From: Fibrisoma limi BUZ 3
GTDB taxonomy: Bacteria; Bacteroidota; Bacteroidia; Cytophagales; Spirosomataceae
Direction of reading: 5' to 3'
Assembly: GCF_000296815.2 (NCBI RefSeq)
Contig: NZ_CAIT01000006.1
Location: 1,370,777 to 1,434,776, forward strand
DNA: 64,000 nucleotides
The translations under genes were made by a program, and so were the position numbers. Positions 1-9,057 of the stretch are shown one piece after another (position 1 is the stretch's first letter; the number at the start of each line of letters is the position of its first letter). The notes below the pieces were generated by a model, which was given only the letters and a program-made list of their open reading frames with translations, searched no databases and was not told where the DNA came from.

Positions 1-1670
1 TCGTCGGTATCGGAGCGTAGCGCTGACCGGTTACGGAAAATTGTACCGTTTTTAGCCATTTGCCGACCGAAGAACAGCATCATATCGTAGCCCTGGCTGG
101 CAAAAACCGAAGGAATGATCTTTCGCTGAGCAAGGTATTGCTCCTGAAAATCAGCAACGATCGGCCGGGTCTGATCCACATAGTCGGGGAACAGCAGATA
201 GAGTTCCCGACGTGCGAATGTAGAAACCGAATTTTTATAGAAATCAAAGGCGCTGGACGTGGCAATAACCGGCACATTGATCCGCCGACGACCCAGGGCA
301 TCGATCAACCGGCTTCCGTCGTCCTCGTTACTGCTGGACAGAAAGACGTGACCCGGGACGTTGGTTTCGGAGATTTTCATCCCATCGGCTATAGTCTGAG
401 CGGTTCCGGTCAGTTTTTTCACTTCAAGCGGCTGAACGCCCTGCTTACGTAACTGCTCGACGTAGGCCGCAGTCAGCAGTGAATCCCGTCGGGATGCCCC
501 GTAGTAAATCGCCGGTCGCCGAACGGCCGACAAAGACCGAACAAACTCAACGGCTTTTTCGGCCTGCCTGCTCACTGACGGCTGCGCCAGATACGCCATT
601 GGCTGGCCCGCCACCAGTTCAGAGCTGGTCGCGATCGGGTTGATCAGCAAAACATTATTCTGACCGGCAAACGACAAAGCAATCCGGTTCGGTTCGGCGT
701 AGAGAGGTCCAATAATCAGATCTGTCTGGGCAAAAGCCGGGCTATTCACCAGCGCCTGAGTACGTTCAGGATCGTTCTCGACGTCATAAGCGAACAAATT
801 GATAATAATGCCCTCTTCCTTGAGCTTCTCCTTCGCCATTTTGATCCCGTTGTAAAGATCAAACACGTATTGGTTGGAACGGGCCCGTTTCTGGGCATCA
901 AATTCGTTCAGACGAAACGGAAACATAACCGCTACGTTGTAATACCCTTTCGGACGACTACGGTCGGGCCGGGACGTTACGTTGGTCGTAGAGGAAGGGC
1001 GGCCGCTGGTAGCTCCCGGAGCGGGGGCTGATTGCGTTGATGCCGTCGTAGTAGTACCCGGCCGATCGGGCGTGTTTGTTGGCAGGCCGAAGCGATTCGT
1101 GAGCCGGTCCGACAACACCAGATCGTCTTTGTCGCTCGACGAACGTTGAATCAGATCGATCAGCGCCAGGCCCAGATTACGATTGTCCGGAAACTCTTTC
1201 TGCATGAGTTTCAATCGGTTCAGGTCCTGAACTCGATACAGAAAATGACGCTCCAGCTTATCAATTTCGGGACGTAGTGCCGGATCGCCGATCCGTTCAA
1301 TGGCCGTCAGTGCATCTTCATACTGCCCCATTTCCATGCAGACAGCCGCAAAAAGATACCGGGCATCGTCCATCTTCTGCCAGTCGGGAAAGCGGTCCAT
1401 CAACTGCCGGAGCATCAGCCGGGCCTGCGTAAAGTTTTTCTGCTTGTAGGCTGCCAGGGCGTAGTAATAATGAGCGTACGGCGACAGGCTCCCCCCCCGC
1501 TGGATAATGGCGTTGAACTCCGTTTTCGCCCGCTCGTAATTGGCCGTCTGCACCAACCGAATGGCCGCTTTGTACCGTCGCTCCAGATCAGCCGGCACCT
1601 GGGCCTTCGCCATGGCGATGCTTAACAAGCCAACGGCCAACCAACTAAGCCAATAAAGTCTATTGTTCAT
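1..1670 (-). CDS. TPR plus LppC/YraM-like periplasmic binding protein, C-terminus cut by window edge
   Basis: The reading frame starts at 1670 and stays open to base 1, so the C-terminus lies outside the window; about 556 codons are visible. The protein begins with a signal peptide (MNNRLYWLSWLAVGLL, then cleavage near AKAQ). Residues about 25-170 are TPR-like helices describing an outer-membrane lipoprotein-style repeat module. A Ser/Thr/Pro/Gly-rich linker follows. From about residue 240 there is a type-I periplasmic-binding-protein fold (GYYNVAVMFPFR, then DLIIGPLYAEPN, then VLLINPIATSSEL). This TPR plus PBP1 order resembles LppC/LpoA, the penicillin-binding protein activator family. In Bacteroidota such proteins are usually labelled amino-acid ABC transporter substrate-binding proteins. 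No permease is adjacent. Family call is by recognition; the transported or sensed ligand is unknown. It follows yidC on the same strand, separated by two hairpins. Confidence 0.75.
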   Translation of the reverse strand, partial: MNNRLYWLSWLAVGLLSIAMAKAQVPADLERRYKAAIRLVQTANYERAKTEFNAIIQRGGSLSPYAHYYYALAAYKQKNFTQARLMLRQLMDRFPDWQKMDDARYLFAAVCMEMGQYEDALTAIERIGDPALRPEIDKLERHFLYRVQDLNRLKLMQKEFPDNRNLGLALIDLIQRSSSDKDDLVLSDRLTNRFGLPTNTPDRPGTTTTASTQSAPAPGATSGRPSSTTNVTSRPDRSRPKGYYNVAVMFPFRLNEFDAQKRARSNQYVFDLYNGIKMAKEKLKEEGIIINLFAYDVENDPERTQALVNSPAFAQTDLIIGPLYAEPNRIALSFAGQNNVLLINPIATSSELVAGQPMAYLAQPSVSRQAEKAVEFVRSLSAVRRPAIYYGASRRDSLLTAAYVEQLRKQGVQPLEVKKLTGTAQTIADGMKISETNVPGHVFLSSSNEDDGSRLIDALGRRRINVPVIATSSAFDFYKNSVSTFARRELYLLFPDYVDQTRPIVADFQEQYLAQRKIIPSVFASQGYDMMLFFGRQMAKNGTIFRNRSALRSDTD

Positions 1671-1693
1671 TTTCCTAATATCGGATTTAATGC

Positions 1694-1723
1694 ACAAAAG
1701 CAACGCTGTAGCGTTGCTTTTGT
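1694..1723 (-). terminator. perfect 14-bp hairpin, terminator-like
   Basis: Arms 1694-1707 and 1710-1723 are perfectly complementary around a 2-base centre, with four A/T pairs near the outer end. It lies between the yidC stop and the start of the downstream periplasmic protein. It may end yidC transcription or simply stabilise the message; there is no unpaired U-run beyond the stem, so a classical intrinsic terminator is only likely, not certain. Confidence 0.5.
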
Positions 1724-1759
1724 TAAGCGTTTGGTAGGCCTGATATCACCCGAAACCGA

Positions 1760-1831
1760 CCAATCGGCCTGACAGTACGTCTGACCGGTGGTGTCCATAG
1801 CTACGGTCAGACGTTCCGTCAGACCGATTGG
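1760..1831 (-). other. long imperfect inverted repeat downstream of yidC
   Basis: Arms 1760-1787 and 1804-1831 (28 bases each) pair with three exceptions around a 16-base loop. Read as minus-strand RNA, the yidC sense, two of the exceptions become G-U wobbles and only one A-A mismatch remains. In plus-strand RNA the same two positions would be C-A or A-C mismatches. That strand bias suggests the hairpin is used as RNA in the yidC transcript. It begins 15 bases past the yidC stop codon. A 3-prime UTR stabiliser or the remains of a small mobile palindrome are the main alternatives. Confidence 0.6.
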
Positions 1832-1846
1832 CAGACCAGCATACAC

Positions 1847-3745
1847 TTATTTTTTCTGCTTAGGCCGCTGCCCAGTCCCTGACGTACCGTTATTCCGACC
1901 GCGCTTTGCTTCTTCAGCTTGTTTGCGGGCTTCTTCCGCGGCCTGGAGCTGACGTTGCAGCATAGCCTGGAAACCACCTGGCTTTTTTCCTTCGCCGGAT
2001 GCGTTCTTCCGACGGTTTTCGTCCAGCACTGCTTTGATCTTGTCCTCATCCACAAACCGACGGATCAGTTGCTGCTGCGTAATGGTGACAATGTTTGACA
2101 CGAAGTAGTAGAACGTCAGACCGGCCGGATACGAGTTCAGGACGAACATGAACATCAGCGGGAAAATGTAGCTCAGGGCCTTCATGTTGACGGGTCCCGG
2201 CTGCGTGGGTGTTGTCTGGTTGTTATACCAGGCATAGGCAATCGATGAAGCCGTCATCAGGACCGTAAACAGACTCAGGTGGCTACCCACGAACGGAATG
2301 TTCACCGGGAATTTAATGAACGCATCGTAGGTCGAGAGGTCATCGGCCCAGAGGAAAGGTTTCTGCCGCAGTTCGATCAGGTTCGGGAACAGCATGAACA
2401 GGGCGAACAGAATCGGCATGGTAGCCAGCACCGGGATACAGCCGCTCAGCGGACTGACGCCCACCTGCTGGTAGAGCTTCATCTGCTCCGACTGCATCTT
2501 GGTCATATCGTCGCCAACCTTCTCCCGGATTTCGTTCAGTTCAGGTTGCAGCACCCGCATCTTGGCCATACTCACGTACGAGCGGTACGTCAGCGGGGTC
2601 AGCACCGTCTTCACAAATACCACGAGCAGGATAATCAGCAGACCGTAGTTCGACACAAATTTCTCGAGCAGGTTGAACACTGGCACGAAGAAGTACTTGT
2701 TGATCGGCTTCAGAATGGAGTAGCCCAGGTATACATTCTGGTCAAACTCCGGCGCTACGTCGCCCAGCAGTTGAAAGTCGTTCGGGCCGTAGTAGAATTT
2801 ATACTGCCCTTTGCCGCTCCGGACGTCGGCCAGCGGAATCTGTACGTCGGCAATGGCCGTTTTAACCGTACTGGAATCAGCCGGATCGACCAGCGCCTTG
2901 AACGTAGGCTTCTGCAACGGATTATTCTCCGCTACAAATCCCGATAGAAAATACTTGTGCTTGATGGCGAACCACTTGACGGGTTCTTCCAGCGTTGCCT
3001 CCTCGCTGCTTTCGCTCTCGCGAAGCTTGTCAAAGTTTTCGTCCTGGGTGAAATAATCGATCGTGGCCGCCCGGCGGTTGTTCGACAGGTCGTTTTCGTA
3101 CTGCCGCATCTTATCCTGCCAGAAGAACCGGATATCCCCCCGACCAACGGTGTTGTCCAATCCGTTCAGACGCAGGTTATAGTTGATCACATAGCCTTCG
3201 GCCGGTACTGTGTACGTCTGTTCAACGGCCTGACCGGGCGCTATTTCTACCCGAAAGTTGATTTGCTGACCCTGTCCGCTTACGGTGCCTCCCTGGGCAT
3301 TCGTCTGGTAATATAATTTATGCAGATCCACCAGTCCCCGATTGGTTGGGAGTTCGAGCGCCGTCTGGCTGCTCTGGGGGTCAATCAGCACCAGTGGTTT
3401 CTGGTCGTAGGTTTTGTAATTCTTAAGTATTACCTCTTTTACCCGGCCACCTCTTGTACTGAAGGTAACGCGCATGTCCTTATTCTCAACAACGATATCA
3501 CGCTCCTGCCCAAGGGCCGACTGGGCAAAATCGCCGAAGCGGGCACGGAGGGCCGACGAATCGAGTGTCGATTGGGTTGTTCCAGCGGTTGCCGTCGCGG
3601 CCGCATTGCCCGTCGTTGCCGTTGGCTTTGTCGGCTGCGTTTGTTGCGTCGGGGCCTTTTCCGGCTCTGGTTTCGGCACCAGAAGTTGATACCCGACGAG
3701 CATCGCCAGAATCAGGACAATGCCAATTAGTTGATTACGATCCAT
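1847..3745 (-). CDS. yidC: membrane protein insertase YidC
   Basis: Inserts and folds inner-membrane proteins, with the Sec translocon or alone. The 632-residue protein opens with the first transmembrane helix (MDRNQLIGIVLILAMLVGYQ), then a Thr/Ala/Pro-rich linker and a large periplasmic beta-sandwich domain to about residue 350. The conserved 60KD_IMP membrane core follows, including a cytosolic helical hairpin (MRVLQPELNEIREKVGDD) and the C-terminal segments SYIFPLMFMFVLNSYPAGLT and FYYFVSNIVTITQQQ. The Lys/Arg-rich tail (GKKPGG, RPKQKK) fits ribosome contact. It is longer than the E. coli protein (548 residues), as is usual in Bacteroidota. It lies 154 bases downstream of pyrG on the same strand and may be cotranscribed with it. 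Confidence 0.97.
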   Translation of the reverse strand: MDRNQLIGIVLILAMLVGYQLLVPKPEPEKAPTQQTQPTKPTATTGNAAATATAGTTQSTLDSSALRARFGDFAQSALGQERDIVVENKDMRVTFSTRGGRVKEVILKNYKTYDQKPLVLIDPQSSQTALELPTNRGLVDLHKLYYQTNAQGGTVSGQGQQINFRVEIAPGQAVEQTYTVPAEGYVINYNLRLNGLDNTVGRGDIRFFWQDKMRQYENDLSNNRRAATIDYFTQDENFDKLRESESSEEATLEEPVKWFAIKHKYFLSGFVAENNPLQKPTFKALVDPADSSTVKTAIADVQIPLADVRSGKGQYKFYYGPNDFQLLGDVAPEFDQNVYLGYSILKPINKYFFVPVFNLLEKFVSNYGLLIILLVVFVKTVLTPLTYRSYVSMAKMRVLQPELNEIREKVGDDMTKMQSEQMKLYQQVGVSPLSGCIPVLATMPILFALFMLFPNLIELRQKPFLWADDLSTYDAFIKFPVNIPFVGSHLSLFTVLMTASSIAYAWYNNQTTPTQPGPVNMKALSYIFPLMFMFVLNSYPAGLTFYYFVSNIVTITQQQLIRRFVDEDKIKAVLDENRRKNASGEGKKPGGFQAMLQRQLQAAEEARKQAEEAKRGRNNGTSGTGQRPKQKK

Positions 3746-3899
3746 TTGTTTGGTTTTCGGTATTCGGCTTTCAGGTTACAGCTTTCTGTTGGCAGGTGGG
3801 TCACGGAGTCTTGACCAGCGACCACCTGAACGAGAGAACTGTAACCTATAAACCGAAAACCCATAAAATTAGTCCGCAAAATTACGCCATTCGACCGGC

Positions 3900-6014
<2,115 letters not shown>

Positions 6015-6437
6015 ATGAATCAACAACCATCCAGTGCGTTTATTGCTGCCTCCTGGGTAGCGCTGTTAGCGGGTATGCTGGCCTATAACATTGGTCTGTG
6101 GAATGCCCAGATGGCGCTAAACGAAAAAGGGTATTATTTCACCATCCTCATGTATGGCCTGTTTTCGGCGGTGTCGGTACAGAAAAGTGTCCGCGACCGG
6201 CTGGAAGGCATTCCGGTTACGAACGTGTACTACGGCATTAGCTGGATTTCCGTTATTCTGGCTATTCTGCTGCTGACCGTCGGTCTGTGGAACGCTACGT
6301 TGAGCCTGAGCGAAAAAGGCTTCTACGCCATGTCGTTCACGCTTAGCCTGTTTGCCGCTATTGCCGTTCAGAAAAACACACGCGACAGCCAGGTGGTTGA
6401 GAAACGGGATAATCAATTCGCTGATCGCAACGCCTGA
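6015..6437 (+). CDS. yiaA: YiaA/YiaB-type two-helix inner-membrane protein
   Basis: A 140-residue integral membrane protein with an internal duplication. Repeat one (residues about 8-60) has ASWVALLAGMLAYNIGLWNA, then LNEKGYYF and VQKSVRD. Repeat two (about 73-125) has SWISVILAILLLTVGLWNA, then LSEKGFYA and VQKNTRD. Each unit holds two transmembrane helices joined by the GLWNA..L.EKG loop, which is the signature of the YiaAB two-helix domain. The biochemical role of the family is unknown; E. coli yiaA has been linked to stress. The gene stands alone on the plus strand, 71 bases before a LytTR regulator that might be in the same transcript. The family call is firm; function is not. Confidence 0.88.
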   Translation: MNQQPSSAFIAASWVALLAGMLAYNIGLWNAQMALNEKGYYFTILMYGLFSAVSVQKSVRDRLEGIPVTNVYYGISWISVILAILLLTVGLWNATLSLSEKGFYAMSFTLSLFAAIAVQKNTRDSQVVEKRDNQFADRNA

Positions 6438-6508
6438 CCAGAGCGATCTATTGGCCATGCCGGATTAATTTCGGAGTTTCGGGGAGAAGTACCCCGATCT
6501 GCTGTCGT

Positions 6509-7390
6509 ATGGTCCGCATGGCCGCCCCTTTAACTTTTCGTCAGAACCTGATTGCCCGGCTCGTGGCCGTACCAACGGCTGCCCTGGTAGCGTCCCACAT
6601 CGTATTTTACCGACGGTTCCCTTGGCACCCTGTCTATCAATTCCCCTGGCTCTATTTCCTGACCGTAGCAACTGTTATGCTGAGTTGCTGGGAAGTCAAT
6701 CTGGCCGTTTTTCGGTGGCTGGACCAGCGCTTTCCTTTTTACCGAAATCCTTCTGGTCGAATTCTACGTCAGATTTTGTACGGCGGTCTGCTGACGATGC
6801 TTGCGTTTAGCCTCGTATTTCCGTTAGCCATCCGGCTTTACGGCGGAGAGTGGCCATCGGTAGACCAGTTGCTTTCCGGTAGTGTGGTTTGTGCTACTAT
6901 TGCCACCCTCGCCAACGGCGCTTACGTTGGGTTGTATCTGCTACAGACAATCCGTTGGGAGAAACAACAGGCAATCGCCAGACAAGCTCCTCAGGTAAGC
7001 CTGACACCAAAACCCATGAAGCCATCGGACCTGATTCTGATCGATACGGGAACCCGAAAACTTCGCCTGCTACCATCCGAAATAGCCTACTTTTACTCAA
7101 CAGCCGGCATGGTACTTCTGGTCAAAACCGACGGCCAACAGGTACCAACTACCTATTCATCGTTTGCCAAACTGGATGAACGCTTGCCCGCTCATCAGTT
7201 TTTTCAGCTTAGTCGCCAGTTCATTGTCAGTCTGTATGCCATTCGGTCGGTGGCCGACGAACCGAATCGAAAATTAGCGGTTACACTGGCTCCGTCTCTG
7301 CACAAAAACACCCCACTCGAAACGGTTACAGTGAGCCGGTACCGAAGCCCCGAATTCAAAAAGTGGTTTCAGCATGGATCGTTGACCTGA
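6509..7390 (+). CDS. membrane-bound LytTR-family transcriptional regulator
   Basis: A 293-residue protein with an N-terminal membrane half and a C-terminal DNA-binding half. Residues about 15-150 contain four hydrophobic helices (for example LYFLTVATVMLSCWEVNLA and GGLLTMLAFSLVFPLAIRLY). After a charged linker (RWEKQQAIARQ), residues about 180-285 form a LytTR domain: DLILIDTGTRKLRLLPSEIAYFYS, VLLVKTDGQQV, FFQLSRQFIVSLYAI, and a C-terminal VTVSRYRSPEFKKWF. There is no receiver domain, so it probably senses a membrane signal directly rather than through phosphorylation. The ATG at 6518 is an alternative start three codons in. The downstream membrane protein on the same strand may be its partner; this is inference. 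Confidence 0.85.
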   Translation: MVRMAAPLTFRQNLIARLVAVPTAALVASHIVFYRRFPWHPVYQFPWLYFLTVATVMLSCWEVNLAVFRWLDQRFPFYRNPSGRILRQILYGGLLTMLAFSLVFPLAIRLYGGEWPSVDQLLSGSVVCATIATLANGAYVGLYLLQTIRWEKQQAIARQAPQVSLTPKPMKPSDLILIDTGTRKLRLLPSEIAYFYSTAGMVLLVKTDGQQVPTTYSSFAKLDERLPAHQFFQLSRQFIVSLYAIRSVADEPNRKLAVTLAPSLHKNTPLETVTVSRYRSPEFKKWFQHGSLT

Positions 7391-7498
7391 CCATTCATCG
7401 GAAAATTTGTTACCACTCATCATCAGCACTCGCCGGTTGCTCCTACAGCCTGTCTACGGCCTTTTACTTTGCGGCTGTCAATCAACCAGCAGACATAT

Positions 7499-8254
7499 AT
7501 GCAACCCAACCTCGCTTATCTCGCCACTGAATTACCTAACTGGCTGGCGGCCGGTTTTGTATTTATCGTATTGTTTACGGTCGTTCTGCTCTTCACAGCC
7601 ATTTGGCAAACCAGCCTCCCGACTGCCTGGTACGCCCTGACCGGTATGTTGGGCTGGCTCCTCCTAACCGGCGGACTGGCCTACCGTGGCGTCTTCCTTG
7701 AAACGTCGGCCACCCCGCCCCGCTTTGTCCTGCTTGTCCTACCGCCGTTGGGACTTATCGTTACTCTGTTCAGTTTTTCACGTACCCGCCAGTGGTTAGA
7801 CCGCTTGCCACTGACGACACTGACGTACCTGCACAGTAACCGGCTGGCCGTTGAGCTCCTGCTGTACGGCCTGTTCACCTACCGGCAAATACCGGATCTG
7901 ATGACCTTTGAAGGCCGAAATTTTGACATTCTGGTCGGCCTGACAGCTCCATTGGTTGGTTACCTCGCGTTTCACCGCCACAGCATGACCAACCGAGCGT
8001 TGTTGGTATGGAACCTGTTCGGACTGGTCTTGCTACTCAATATTGTCATCAACGCCGTGCTCTCAGGACCGTCGCCTTTCCAGCAATTTGCGTTTGATCA
8101 GCCTAACGTTGGTGTACTACGCTTTCCCTTCGTTTGGCTACCGGGCTTTGTGGTACCTGTCGCGCTTTTCAGCCACCTGGTTGCCATTCGCCAACTGCTG
8201 TTCCGGACGAAACAGACAGCTCATTATCAACCCGCCATTCGACACTCCAGCTGA
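7499..8254 (+). CDS. polytopic membrane protein of unknown function
   Basis: I do not recognise a family. The 251-residue product has about seven hydrophobic segments, including AAGFVFIVLFTVVLLFTAIW, YALTGMLGWLLLTGGLAYRG, FVLLVLPPLGLIVTLFSF, a stretch at ALLVWNLFGLVLLLNIVINA and a final one at FVWLPGFVVPVALFSHLVAI. The ATG at 7499 (MQPNLAYLA) is preferred to the upstream one at 7469 because the intervening ten residues are polar and not needed for the first helix. It follows the LytTR gene by 108 bases on the same strand, which hints at a sensor-regulator unit. A converging hairpin terminator follows at 8268-8298. Confidence 0.7.
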   Translation: MQPNLAYLATELPNWLAAGFVFIVLFTVVLLFTAIWQTSLPTAWYALTGMLGWLLLTGGLAYRGVFLETSATPPRFVLLVLPPLGLIVTLFSFSRTRQWLDRLPLTTLTYLHSNRLAVELLLYGLFTYRQIPDLMTFEGRNFDILVGLTAPLVGYLAFHRHSMTNRALLVWNLFGLVLLLNIVINAVLSGPSPFQQFAFDQPNVGVLRFPFVWLPGFVVPVALFSHLVAIRQLLFRTKQTAHYQPAIRHSS

Positions 8255-8267
8255 ATGCGCATAAAAA

Positions 8268-8298
8268 AAGCGGCCTCATCATGGTGTTGAGGCCGCTT
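8268..8298 (-). terminator. intrinsic terminator between convergent genes
   Basis: An 11-bp perfect stem (8268-8278 with 8288-8298, 9-base loop) is flanked by a run of seven A at 8263-8269, which reads as a U-run on the minus strand. It mainly ends the GMC/subunit-3 transcript and may also stop the plus-strand membrane gene. Confidence 0.85.
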
Positions 8299-8313
8299 CA
8301 GCTTTAAAACTAT

Positions 8314-8952
8314 CTATTTACCCTGCGTCAGTTCGCGTTCTTCGTAGGCCAGGTTGTATTGTTTCAATACATCGGCCGGAACGCCGTCCCACTGATTCGG
8401 GACATTACCGACATAGCCCAGGTCTTTGATACCGATCTGACTGGTGAAAAAGCCCGTAGCCGTAAAGTTGCGCATCAGGCTGAAGAACGCGGCTCCCTGC
8501 GCCATATCCGGTTTAACTTTTTCAGGATAGGCAATCTGGTCAACGATTTCGATCTGCTGCGCTTTAGTACACTGCACGAATGGCTTCCCGTAGCGTTTCG
8601 TGCATACGTTGTCGAGCCACCGGATGCCCCCGCGCATGGGCGTTTGGTTACGCGGCTGATCTTTCATCATGAACTCGATAAAAGCCGGTACGCCTGCCTG
8701 CGACGCACTACCCGACCGCTCGTCGGCCGGGATGATGATGTCCGACAGCACCGTGACGGTCTGGAGTTCGTGAGGTGTAAAAAACTTTTCGGCATTCAGC
8801 TTAGCATCGCGTTCGGCTTCAAACTTCTGCCGACCACCCGGCACTTTGACAGGTTTGACATCGGGCGGAGCTGGAACGGCTGCTTCGGCGGGCAGTACCG
8901 ACGCACCGAACACGGTTGCCGGAATGCTCTTGAGTATGTCTCTGCGTTTCAT
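8314..8952 (-). CDS. gluconate 2-dehydrogenase subunit 3 family protein
   Basis: A 212-residue exported partner of a flavin oxidoreductase. It starts with a twin-arginine-type signal (MKRRDILKSIPATVFGASVL), then the family core: FFTPHELQTVTVLSDIIIPADERSGSA (shown here in part), GVPAFIEFMM, GGIRWLDN, and a C-terminal GYVGNVPNQWDGVP block. In characterised gluconate and fructose dehydrogenases the small subunit assists Tat export and maturation of the FAD subunit. The FAD subunit gene lies immediately upstream on the same strand, 105 bases away, so the two form an operon interrupted by a long palindromic repeat. The cytochrome c subunit of the classical three-part enzyme is not adjacent. Confidence 0.88.
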   Translation of the reverse strand: MKRRDILKSIPATVFGASVLPAEAAVPAPPDVKPVKVPGGRQKFEAERDAKLNAEKFFTPHELQTVTVLSDIIIPADERSGSASQAGVPAFIEFMMKDQPRNQTPMRGGIRWLDNVCTKRYGKPFVQCTKAQQIEIVDQIAYPEKVKPDMAQGAAFFSLMRNFTATGFFTSQIGIKDLGYVGNVPNQWDGVPADVLKQYNLAYEERELTQGK

Positions 8953-8977
8953 AGACGTATGTTTTCTTAGCGTCCCC

Positions 8978-9045
8978 TGCGCATCCTTAGCGTCCTTTGC
9001 GTTTAAGGAAACCTGTTTAAACGCAAAGGACGCTAAGGATGCGCA
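8978..9045. repeat. 29-bp perfect inverted repeat of the CTTAGCGTCCTTTGCG type
   Basis: Arms 8978-9006 and 9017-9045 are perfectly complementary over 29 bases with a 10-base loop. The unit CTTAGCGTCC..TGCG is also present in degenerate form immediately left of the palindrome (8966-8980), and a further GCAAAGTTCGCAGAG tail runs into the stop codon of the GMC gene. Translated, the unit gives NAKDAKDAQ, the hallmark of a repeat seen between genes in many environmental bacteria. It sits between two genes of one operon, so it could act as a 3-prime RNA stabiliser or attenuator. Confidence 0.85.
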
Positions 9046-9057
9046 AAGTTCGCAGAG

